This document shows positions 1 to 5,748 of a DNA stretch of 7,817 bases, piece after piece. The notes beneath the pieces were generated by a model. The model had not been told where the DNA came from and made no database searches. It saw only the letters and a list, made by a program, of their open reading frames with translations. The DNA is taken from contig JAUVTM010000090.1 of NCBI GenBank assembly GCA_030601545.1, positions 1 to 7,817 on the forward strand, given 5' to 3'. This DNA is from Syntrophobacterales bacterium (GTDB lineage: Bacteria > Desulfobacterota > Syntrophobacteria > BM002). Position 1 is the stretch's first letter. Each line of letters opens with the position of its first letter. Position numbers and translations under genes: made by a program.

Positions 1-1
1 T

Positions 2-97
2 GGATTGGAAGTCTACACACCCCAACTTATTCCGGCCAATGACGGTTGCATTTCTCTGGGACAAGCAATTGTGGGGGCCGCCTCAATTGACGAGTGA
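2..97 (+). CDS. hypF: HypF C-terminus (partial): carbamoyltransferase of [NiFe] hydrogenase maturation
   Basis: Only the last 31 codons and the TGA stop (95-97) are inside the window; the gene enters from the left edge. The fragment contains PANDGCISLGQA, which matches the C-terminal signature of HypF (usually NDGGxSLGQA) and ends IDE. HypF converts carbamoyl phosphate and ATP into carbamoyl adenylate and transfers the carbamoyl group to the C-terminal cysteine of HypE, in the cytoplasm. The second glycine of the usual NDGG is a cysteine here. The assignment rests on this short motif plus hypD 57 bases downstream and hypE after it, so context carries much of the weight. The related YrdC/Kae1-type fold elsewhere in HypF cannot be checked because it lies outside the window. 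Confidence 0.8.
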   Translation, partial: GLEVYTPQLIPANDGCISLGQAIVGAASIDE

Positions 98-154
98 GTA
101 ACAACGCAGAAAGCGATTTCCATATTCAGCTGTGAAGGAGGGAGACTTTCGCTT

Positions 155-1240
155 ATGAAATACGTGGATGAATATCGGGATCCGGAACTGGCAAAAGGAG
201 TGGTGACGGCCATAAGGGAAAAATCGCGCACCCCTGTGCGTTTCATGGAAGTATGCGGCACACACACGGTGGCCATTTTTCGCTCCGGACTAAAGGAGCT
301 TCTTCCTGAAACCGTCGGTCTCATTTCAGGGCCTGGTTGTCCGGTCTGTGTAACCGCTCCCGAGGATATTGATAGAGCCATCATGCTTTGTAGACAGCCT
401 GAGGTAACGGTCGCCACCTTCGGCGATCTAATGCGAGTGCCCGGTTCGGACTCTTCCCTGCACCAGGAAAAAGCCCGCGGGGCTGATGTGCGAATGGTTT
501 ACGCTAGCTTAGATGCGCTAGAACTGGCTCGCAAACACAGAGATCGGATGATAGTCATGCTTGGCATTGGCTTCGAGACCACCATACCTACCATAGCAGC
601 GGCCCTTCACCAGGCCCGGCAGGAGGGTCTGGAAAACTTCCTCGTATTCTCGGCGCACAAATTGCTGCCCCCGGCGCTGGACGCGCTCTTGTCCGCGGAA
701 GAGGTGCACATAGATGGTTTCCTGTGTCCGGGTCACGTCACCACAATCATAGGAACAAACCCATACCAGGAGGTGGTGGATCAGTACGGTAAGCCATGCG
801 CGATTAGCGGTTTCGAGCCAGTGGACATTCTGCAAAGTCTCTATATGCTGGTTAGCCAGATTGAGGAGGCTCGCTGTGAAGTGGAAATCCAGTACACCCG
901 CGCCGTGCGGCCAGAGGGTAACCCCCGGGCTCGAGAGATGATGGAGGAAGTGTTTGAACATGCTGACAGTTTGTGGCGAGGTCTTGGCCCCATTCCCCAG
1001 AGTGGCCTCATGCTAAGGGATAAGTACCGTGCTCATGCTGCTGAGAGCCATTATGACTTAACCGTACCTCCGGCCGGTGAAATGCCAGGATGCCGTTGTG
1101 GCGAGGTACTTCGGGGGGTGTGTACTCCCCCAGAGTGTGATCTATTCCGCAAGCGTTGCACTCCGACAGACCCATACGGTCCCTGCATGGTTTCCAGTGA
1201 AGGTACCTGTGGAGCGTATTTTAAATACCATGACGAATGA
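155..1240 (+). CDS. hypD: HypD, [NiFe] hydrogenase Fe(CN)2CO cofactor assembly scaffold
   Basis: A 361-residue protein, normal length for HypD. With HypC, the family builds and holds the Fe(CN)2CO group before delivery to the hydrogenase large subunit; HypD supplies a redox [4Fe-4S] cluster. The hallmark motifs are present: FMEVCGTHT (Cys34), GPGCPVC (Cys62, Cys65), GFETT (about 139-143), SAHKLLPPA (166-174) and CPGHV (191-195). The C-terminal cysteine-rich region has Cys313, 315, 323, 328, 335, 344 and 352, including the GPCMVSSEGTCGAYF stretch typical of the cluster-binding end. The ATG at 155 is preceded by a strong GAAGGAGGGA ribosome site (134-143). The gene follows hypF by 57 bases and precedes hypE, so it is almost certainly in a hyp operon. 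Its last two codons and stop already fall inside a heptad repeat array running downstream. No hypC lies between hypF and hypD. Confidence 0.97.
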   Translation: MKYVDEYRDPELAKGVVTAIREKSRTPVRFMEVCGTHTVAIFRSGLKELLPETVGLISGPGCPVCVTAPEDIDRAIMLCRQPEVTVATFGDLMRVPGSDSSLHQEKARGADVRMVYASLDALELARKHRDRMIVMLGIGFETTIPTIAAALHQARQEGLENFLVFSAHKLLPPALDALLSAEEVHIDGFLCPGHVTTIIGTNPYQEVVDQYGKPCAISGFEPVDILQSLYMLVSQIEEARCEVEIQYTRAVRPEGNPRAREMMEEVFEHADSLWRGLGPIPQSGLMLRDKYRAHAAESHYDLTVPPAGEMPGCRCGEVLRGVCTPPECDLFRKRCTPTDPYGPCMVSSEGTCGAYFKYHDE

Positions 1241-1364
1241 CGATTGGCGATTGGCGAATGACGATTGACGATTGGCGAATGACGATTGTAGATTTTAGAT
1301 TGCAGAATGCGGATTGCGGATTGCGGATTGAGGATATTAGATTTCAGATTTAAGAATTAAGGAA
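1232..1364 (+). repeat. 19-unit degenerate heptad (7-base) tandem array
   Basis: From the end of hypD the sequence can be read in uninterrupted 7-base units. Examples are GACGATT, GGCGATT, GGCGAAT, GCGGATT (three in a row at 1309-1329), TTAGATT and TCAGATT. Nineteen consecutive units fit with no register slip; most end in GATT or GAAT and the first three positions vary. The first unit (1232-1238) supplies the last HypD codons and, with the next two bases, the TGA stop. The last two units (1351-1364) are the weakest. Nothing here looks coding, and no function can be assigned from sequence. Heptanucleotide arrays (STRR) are known from filamentous cyanobacteria, but the units differ and homology is not implied. 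Confidence 0.85.
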
Positions 1365-1382
1365 TTTCACTCATCTTCTAAC

Positions 1383-1429
1383 TTTAGACATTTTAGGCAT
1401 TTTAGTACACTTTAGCTCACTTTCAGCAC
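1383..1429 (+). repeat. TTTAG-based 9-10-base periodic array upstream of hypE
   Basis: TTAG recurs at 1384, 1393, 1402 and 1412, with a TTCAG variant at 1422, so the spacing is 9, 9, 10 and about 10 bases. The intervening bases are ACA, GCA, TACAC and CTCAC. The unit and period differ from the heptad array that ends about 20 bases earlier. The array runs to within a few bases of the hypE ribosome site and is part of the untranslated spacer. The spacing is close to one helical turn, which could produce curvature or a phased binding surface; that is inference only. Confidence 0.6.
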
Positions 1430-1445
1430 TCTGAGGAAAGGCCCC

Positions 1446-2456
1446 ATGAAGACTGAGAGAATTCAATTGGATCACGGTGCCGGCGGCAGGGCGTCGCAGG
1501 ACCTTGTGGCCAAAACTTTCATGCCTGCCTTGGCAAATCCTATTCTCACAGAACTCAACGATAGCGCTCTGCTGGAGTTCCAGGGTGTGCGGTTGGCAAT
1601 GAGCACAGACTCTTATGTGGTGGATCCGATTTTTTTCCCGGGAGGCGATATCGGCAGCCTGGCCGTACATGGAACCGTAAACGATCTGGCCATGCGTGGA
1701 GCCCAGCCCACTTACTTCAGTGTGGGTTTTATTCTGGAAGAGGGGCTGGAGCTGACAGATTTGGAGCGGTTGGTGACCTCCATGGCCGCAGCAGCCCGGG
1801 AGGCTGGGGTGCAGGTGGTGGCTGCGGACACCAAGGTGGTGGACAGAGGCAAGGCGGACCGAATCTTTATTAACACTGCCGGTATTGGCATTATTGCCCC
1901 CGGCGTAGATGTTGCCGGTCAGAATGCGAGACCCGGGGATATTGTCTTGATCAACGGGCCCATGGGTGACCATGGCGTTGCTGTGCTTTCCACCCGGGAA
2001 GGGTTCTCCTTCCAGACAGAAATAAAAAGTGACTCAGCGTCTCTCAATGGGCTCGTGGCCGCCATGTTGGCGGCGAGCAACAAGATTCACGTGTTGCGAG
2101 ATCCCACCCGCGGCGGTGTTGCCACCGCCCTTAATGAGGTGGCAAAGCAGTCAGGGGTCGGCATTCGGTTGGAAGAGTCCAATCTGCCGGTGCGGCCGGA
2201 CGTGAACGCAGCCTGCGAGATGCTGGGACTGGATCCCTTGTATGTGGCCAATGAGGGAAAGGCGCTTGTTTTTGTGGCGCCAGAGGACGCTGAGTTGGTC
2301 TTGAACGCTATGCGACAGCATCCCCTGGGTGAGGAAGCTTGTGTCATAGGTGAGGTTGTCTCTGAGCACCCAGAGAGGGTGGTTCTCCAAACCGGAATAG
2401 GTGGCCGCCGCATCGTGGATATGCTCAGCGGCGAGCAACTACCGCGAATTTGTTAG
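1446..2456 (+). CDS. hypE: HypE, carbamoyl dehydratase of [NiFe] hydrogenase maturation
   Basis: A 336-residue protein, the usual HypE length, from the PurM/SelD-like ATP-binding superfamily. HypE accepts a carbamoyl group from HypF on its C-terminal cysteine and, using ATP, dehydrates it to a thiocyanate that is passed to the iron held by HypC-HypD. The protein ends PRIC, so Cys336 is the expected acceptor. Other family motifs are DHGAGGRAS (residues 9-17), TDSYVVDPIFFPGGDIG near residue 54, HGTVNDLAMRGAQP, ADTKVVDRGKAD, GPMGDHG and RDPTRGGVATALNE. The ATG at 1446 has a GAGGAAAGG ribosome site at about 1433-1441. It sits 205 bases after hypD. In many genomes these two genes overlap or nearly touch, and here the gap is filled with repeats. 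It is the last plus-strand gene before convergent ddl. Confidence 0.97.
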   Translation: MKTERIQLDHGAGGRASQDLVAKTFMPALANPILTELNDSALLEFQGVRLAMSTDSYVVDPIFFPGGDIGSLAVHGTVNDLAMRGAQPTYFSVGFILEEGLELTDLERLVTSMAAAAREAGVQVVAADTKVVDRGKADRIFINTAGIGIIAPGVDVAGQNARPGDIVLINGPMGDHGVAVLSTREGFSFQTEIKSDSASLNGLVAAMLAASNKIHVLRDPTRGGVATALNEVAKQSGVGIRLEESNLPVRPDVNAACEMLGLDPLYVANEGKALVFVAPEDAELVLNAMRQHPLGEEACVIGEVVSEHPERVVLQTGIGGRRIVDMLSGEQLPRIC

Positions 2457-2492
2457 CGCCGACCAGAACACTACGATCGGAGCCATAATTTC

Positions 2493-2571
2493 ACCACAAA
2501 GGGCACGAAGGTCACAAAGGGCACTCAACAACCATTATATTTTCCTTCGTGTTCTTTGTGCTCTTTGTGGT
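2493..2571. repeat. Long inverted repeat of 9-base units between hypE and ddl; possible bidirectional terminator
   Basis: The left arm (2493-2520) and right arm (2544-2571) are 28 bases each and pair at 23 of 28 positions. Three of the five mismatches would be G-U pairs in plus-strand RNA, and the loop is 23 bases. Each arm is internally periodic. The left reads CACAAAGGG, CACGAAGGT, CACAAAGGG from 2495, and the right is the reverse-complement equivalent (units like CTTTGTGCT). The element sits in the 143-base spacer between the convergent 3' ends of hypE and ddl, followed by TTTAAACTTT on the plus strand. A role in ending transcription from both sides is plausible, but there is no clean T tract. 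I have an impression, unverified, of similar CACAAAG/CTTTGTG elements in intergenic DNA of many unrelated bacteria. Confidence 0.8.
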
Positions 2572-2599
2572 TTAAACTTTCCCGAGAGTACTGGAAGCC

Positions 2600-3532
2600 T
2601 CAATCCTTCTCCAGGGCCAGCTCGATCAAACGATCCAGGAGTTCGGAAAAACTAATTCCCGCCGCTGCCGCCGCCTGCGGATAAAGGCTGGTGGCGGTCA
2701 TGCCAGGAATGGTATTGGTTTCCAGAACGTAGGCTTCATTATCACTGACAATCATGTCGGTACGGCTGTAGCCTCGACAGCGCAGGGCCTGGTGGGCTCG
2801 CACTGCGTAGTCCTGGGCCTTTTCGGTCAACTCTTCACTGAGACGAGCAGGACAGATCTCTTCCGTGGCCCCGGGTTTGTACTTCGCCTCATAGTCGAAA
2901 AAGCCATATTGGTCGCCGGGGATAATCTCAACCAATGGCAGGGGTTCCGGATTCAGGTTGCCGAGAACCGCACCGGTGATCTCGGTACCGGCAATGTATT
3001 TCTCCACCAGGACAAGTCGGTCATACTGGCCAGCCAAGTCTAACGCTGCCTGAAAGTGGCCGGCATCATCGACTATACTGAGACCTATGCTGGAGCCCTC
3101 ATGTTCAGGCTTGACCACCACCGGGAAACCTAAGGCGTCCCGGACCTTGTTTGGGGCATCAGGGTCGGACCGATCCAGGATCAGGTAGGGTGATACCGGC
3201 AGGCCGGCATACTCATACAATCGTTTGGATTGGATTTTGTTGATGCCAATAGCACTGCCAAGAACGCCACTGCCGTGATAGGGGATGTCCAGCAGTTCAA
3301 GTAGTCCTTGGATAGTGCCGTCTTCGCCGTATCGACCGTGGAGGATGATCAAAGCAACATCTATCTCCTCAGCTTCTGCAATCAGTCGAGCCAGGTCGTC
3401 TCTGGGGTCATAGCGGCGTATGTGATACTTCTCCTTTTCCAAAGCTTGATAAACCTGTTCACCGCTCTTGAGGGATACCTCGCGCTCGGCGGAGCGCCCA
3501 CCGCTGAGCAATGCCACAGTTAGCTTATCCAT
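2600..3532 (-). CDS. ddl: D-alanine-D-alanine ligase (Ddl)
   Basis: A 310-residue ATP-grasp ligase that joins two D-alanines in the cytoplasm for the peptidoglycan precursor; DdlB-type enzymes are about 306 residues. N-terminal LLSGGRSAEREVSL carries Glu16 (E. coli DdlB Glu15). The ATP-grasp core shows HGRYGEDGTIQGLLEL (65-80), VVKPEHEGSSIGLS (139-152; Lys141, Ser147-148) and FFDYEAKYKPG (211-221). Lys217-Tyr218 correspond to Lys215-Tyr216 of DdlB; a tyrosine here, rather than the VanA-type histidine, indicates D-Ala rather than D-lactate as second substrate. Arg257, Asp259, Glu271 and Asn273 (SRTD, ETNTIPGMT) give the metal and substrate site. The frame stays open to an ATG at 3604, but I chose 3532: the homology begins there and an AGGAG site lies 7 bases upstream. 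No other cell-wall gene is adjacent, so it stands apart from a mur/fts cluster. Confidence 0.96.
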   Translation of the reverse strand: MDKLTVALLSGGRSAEREVSLKSGEQVYQALEKEKYHIRRYDPRDDLARLIAEAEEIDVALIILHGRYGEDGTIQGLLELLDIPYHGSGVLGSAIGINKIQSKRLYEYAGLPVSPYLILDRSDPDAPNKVRDALGFPVVVKPEHEGSSIGLSIVDDAGHFQAALDLAGQYDRLVLVEKYIAGTEITGAVLGNLNPEPLPLVEIIPGDQYGFFDYEAKYKPGATEEICPARLSEELTEKAQDYAVRAHQALRCRGYSRTDMIVSDNEAYVLETNTIPGMTATSLYPQAAAAAGISFSELLDRLIELALEKD

Positions 3533-3548
3533 GGTTGCTCTCCTGTTC

Positions 3549-3566
3549 TTGCAGGTCATCCTGCAG
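3549..3566 (-). promoter_or_regulatory. Small hairpin in the ddl leader
   Basis: GCAGG (3551-3555) and CCTGC (3560-3564) form a 5-base stem with a 4-base loop. It extends by a T-A and a G-U pair to 3549-3566. It lies just upstream of the ddl ribosome site (about 3539-3543) in the transcribed direction. Such a stem could affect translation or be chance; nothing else supports a regulatory role. Confidence 0.25.
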
Positions 3567-3720
3567 TAATGAGAGTTGTTAATGGTAAGGTCTTGATAAT
3601 ACAAGCCCTACGCGCTCGATGAACCGTACTGTTTATATATCGTCAATCTGGATGGTGGACTGAAATGTCTTAAGTATATTGGCAAAATTTGATTTTGAAT
3701 TCAACGGGCAAATGGAGGCT

Positions 3721-3767
3721 GGTGAGAAAAAAAAGTAAAGGTGAAAAAAAGGAGAAAATAGGAGAAA
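3721..3767 (+). other. Purine-only-like tract without cytosine
   Basis: Across 47 bases the plus strand has no C and only four T, with A runs of 8 and 7 separated by GTAAAGGTG- and GGAG-type spacers. The later A runs are centred roughly 9-10 bases apart, which would favour bending. It lies 190 bases from the ddl start and about 580 from the dnaA start. Candidate roles are an easily melted or curved segment; no motif proves either. Confidence 0.6.
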
Positions 3768-3924
3768 TCAGAAGATCATCAATGTTGATAACGGAAAAAT
3801 CCTAAAAAATACAGGCGTAAACCCTTGAATATCAGTAGTATTTTGAAAAAGACGGAAAAAATTCCTATTCTCGCACCCTTATAAGGATATACTCGAACAA
3901 GCTCCGGAAATCTTGGTGAAATTT

Positions 3925-3938
3925 AGTTGTTAACAACT
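3925..3938. promoter_or_regulatory. Perfect 14-base palindrome, possible operator
   Basis: AGTTGTTAACAACT is its own reverse complement. It lies in the gap between ddl and dnaA, 37 bases upstream of the candidate -35 box at 3975. A dimeric regulator site is one reading. No second copy was seen in the window, and I recognise no named family for this exact sequence. Confidence 0.35.
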
Positions 3939-3974
3939 GAGGCCCGTTTAGAGTAAAATGCGGTTATATGGAGT

Positions 3975-4003
3975 TTGACATTAGAATGCGGATGGATTAC
4001 AAA
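3975..4003 (+). promoter_or_regulatory. Candidate sigma70-type promoter facing dnaA
   Basis: A perfect TTGACA (3975-3980) is followed after exactly 17 bases by TACAAA (3998-4003), which matches 4 of 6 positions of TATAAT. It points to dnaA, 342 bases from its start codon, so the messenger would have a long leader. It is the best match I found by eye in the gap. Confidence 0.35.
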
Positions 4004-4345
4004 ACTACGCCATGTGCTGGCACGTCTCCGTGTCTCAGCCAGGACAAGGAACAGATGATCTAACTGCCACCTTTCCAACCAAGTCGAAATCGATAAATCC
4101 AATGGTTCCGGAGACGCACCGCATAATGGCCAAAGCATTTCTCTGGTTTTCCGCTCCTGATTAAACCAACCGGACGGAACCCAAGCAACGAAAAGAGGTA
4201 AGACTATTTAGAATCATACTGCGGACGAGGCGCGAGGGGGCTCCTATTTCCGTGATATTAATCCCCGTAAGCCTGAACTGCTGGCTCGTCCTTGAAACCG
4301 CTGGGTTGATCACAGACCACGGTAGATAAATGTAGAGGTGTTTGC

Positions 4346-5701
4346 ATGGAGGATATCTGGAGACGGACGAAGAACGATTTGCAGGATCTAATCTCCAGTA
4401 ACTGTTTTAAGATGTGGATTGATCCCATTGAGCTGGGGATCTCTCGCGAAGGTAAAATTTCTTTAGCTTGTCCCAATCGGTTTTTTCTCAACTGGGTCCG
4501 GGAGAACTACTTCCCTGAAATCAAAAGAAGTTGGGAACGGCACGGTGGTACTCCTAAGGAGATCCATCTTCGGTTGGCAGCCACACCCCGCAGATCGCGA
4601 CAGGACAAGGAAGATTCCAGCCAGTTGCCGCTACCCCTCCCTCCGCAAGAGAACGGACACATGTGCCGTCTGAATCGGAGATTCACCTTTGATCAATTCG
4701 TGGTGGGCGCTGGGAACAGCTTTGCGTTCTCTGCGTCCCTTGCCATCGCCAATGGTGATAGCGGCCTTAGTAGTTCCCTCTATTTGTTGGCAGATACTGG
4801 GTTGGGCAAGAGTCATCTTTCGCATGCCATAGGCAACCATATCCTTACCCATGCTAGTAGTACTCGCGTTTGCTACCTCACTGCTGAGGAGTTCACCAAT
4901 GAGATGGTTGTCGCCATCAAACAGCGTCGGATGGAAGGATTCAAGGAAAGATATCGCAATAAATGTGATGTTCTACTCTTAGAGGAAGTGCAATTTCTCA
5001 GTGGCAAAGAAAAGACGCAGGCGGAACTAGCTTACACTCTCGATGCCCTCAGTCGTGTCAATAAGCGGGTCATATTCACCGGGACCCAATTTCCGAGAGA
5101 TATTCCGAAGCTGAAGAGCAAGCTCCAATCTCGATTGACCGCTGGCATGGTCACCCACATCGAACCCCCGGATTTTCAAACGAGACTCAAGATTCTCGAA
5201 AAGAAGGCGGACAACGAGGGGATTCGGCTTCCGTCGGACGTGGCCGAAGTATTGGCCACCCATATCACTCGCGATGTGCGACAGTTGGAGAGTTGTGTCA
5301 TTGGTATCGTCGCCATGTCCTCGCTTTTGGAAAAACCTATCGACCTCAGACTGGCACACGAGGTCCTGGAATCGGTCTGCGACAGCCGGGAGGCCATAAA
5401 TATAGAGCAGGTGCAACAAGTTGTCTGTCAATACTTCAAGGTTTCGGTTGAAGCCCTGAAGTCAAATTCACGCAAGAAAGGCGTGGTCTATCCACGTAAT
5501 CTGGGTATGTACTTCTGTCGCAAGTACACCGACGAAACATTAGAATGCATTGGTCGGGCTTTCAATCGGTCCCACGCCACTGTGATTCATGCTGTGGATA
5601 ACATCTCCCGCCAAATTCAACAAAAGAGCGGTGTGCGTAACCAGGTTGAGTTCCTCGGGCAGCAGCTCGAAAATCCTTCCTATAGGCCGCATATTTCATG
5701 A
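4346..5701 (+). CDS. dnaA: Divergent DnaA-family replication initiator
   Basis: A 451-residue protein with the complete DnaA plan. Domain I is residues 1-75 (NCFKMWIDPIEL, FFLNWVRENY), followed by a short linker, AAA+ from FTFDQFVVGAGNSFA (113-127), and the DNA-binding domain from about 350. DnaA forms ATP-dependent oligomers on origin DnaA boxes and opens the duplex. Several usually invariant places differ. Walker A is ADTGLGKSH (149-157) instead of GGxGLGKTH. Walker B is DVLLLEEVQFL (208-218) with EE for DD. The sensor 1 region is FTGTQFPRD instead of xTSDRxPKE. The signature helix reads FNRSHATVIHA in place of FGGRDHTTVLHA. The arginine finger Arg263 (LQSRL), sensor 2 Arg312 (DVRQLE) and Arg376 (E. 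coli Arg399) are kept. ATG 4346 has AGAGGTG at 4334-4340. No dnaN or gyrB is nearby. It may be a second DnaA, or the main initiator of a lineage with this variant. Confidence 0.9.
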   Translation: MEDIWRRTKNDLQDLISSNCFKMWIDPIELGISREGKISLACPNRFFLNWVRENYFPEIKRSWERHGGTPKEIHLRLAATPRRSRQDKEDSSQLPLPLPPQENGHMCRLNRRFTFDQFVVGAGNSFAFSASLAIANGDSGLSSSLYLLADTGLGKSHLSHAIGNHILTHASSTRVCYLTAEEFTNEMVVAIKQRRMEGFKERYRNKCDVLLLEEVQFLSGKEKTQAELAYTLDALSRVNKRVIFTGTQFPRDIPKLKSKLQSRLTAGMVTHIEPPDFQTRLKILEKKADNEGIRLPSDVAEVLATHITRDVRQLESCVIGIVAMSSLLEKPIDLRLAHEVLESVCDSREAINIEQVQQVVCQYFKVSVEALKSNSRKKGVVYPRNLGMYFCRKYTDETLECIGRAFNRSHATVIHAVDNISRQIQQKSGVRNQVEFLGQQLENPSYRPHIS

Positions 5702-5702
5702 A

Positions 5703-5717
5703 TCCGCCTACGGCGGA
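5703..5717 (+). terminator. GC-rich hairpin directly after dnaA
   Basis: TCCGCC and GGCGGA form a 6-base perfect stem around a TAC loop, starting 2 bases after the dnaA stop. No T run follows, so it is at best a weak intrinsic terminator, or simply a stem protecting the mRNA 3' end. Confidence 0.35.
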
Positions 5718-5721
5718 CCAC

Positions 5722-5748
5722 TTCAGGATATCAGATTTCAGATTGAAG
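5722..5748 (+). repeat. Short heptad array, second copy of the hypD-hypE type
   Basis: GATATCA, GATTTCA and GATTGAA follow one another in 7-base register. The 24 bases 5725-5748 match 1331-1354 at 22 of 24 positions, so this is a dispersed copy of part of the array between hypD and hypE. Confidence 0.7.

Larger units (their letters stand above)
3533..4345. other. 813-base gene-free region between divergent ddl and dnaA
   Basis: No open frame here has a ribosome site together with recognisable protein sequence. The left part (about 3600-3900) is A+T-rich and contains the purine tract at 3721-3767 and several A runs. The centre has a perfect palindrome (3925-3938) and a sigma70-like promoter (3975-4003). 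The right part (4004-4345) would be a 340-base dnaA leader if that promoter is used; I see no riboswitch or tRNA in it. The nearest match to a DnaA box is TGTTGATAA at 3783-3791 (8 of 9 to TGTGGATAA). TCTTGATAA (3591-3599) and GGTAGATAA (4321-4329) match 7 of 9. That is not a box cluster, so I do not call an origin. Confidence 0.6.

Noticed and set aside
1232..1364. CRISPR array
   Set aside because: The units are 7 bases with no spacer-repeat alternation, and no cas gene is present.
2401..2655. 84-codon plus-strand frame overlapping the hypE end and ddl end
   Set aside because: It runs through the inverted repeat and overlaps two confident genes in other frames.
4018..4033. Sigma54 -24/-12 promoter beginning TGGCACG
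   Set aside because: The -24 half is perfect, but after four bases the expected TTGC is CGTG, so the -12 element is missing.
4023..4116. Structured leader RNA from CGTCTCCG pairing with CGGAGACG
   Set aside because: An 8-base pairing across a 78-base loop is expected about once by chance in a stretch of this size, and no riboswitch core was seen.
3923..4138. 71-codon minus-strand frame in the ddl-dnaA gap
   Set aside because: The only AGGAG is about 16 bases from the start codon, the protein resembles nothing I know, and the frame ends inside the palindrome region; a chance frame is likelier.
3591..4329. oriC with DnaA box cluster
   Set aside because: Only one 8-of-9 and two 7-of-9 matches to the box were found in more than 700 bases, about what is expected in A+T-rich DNA.
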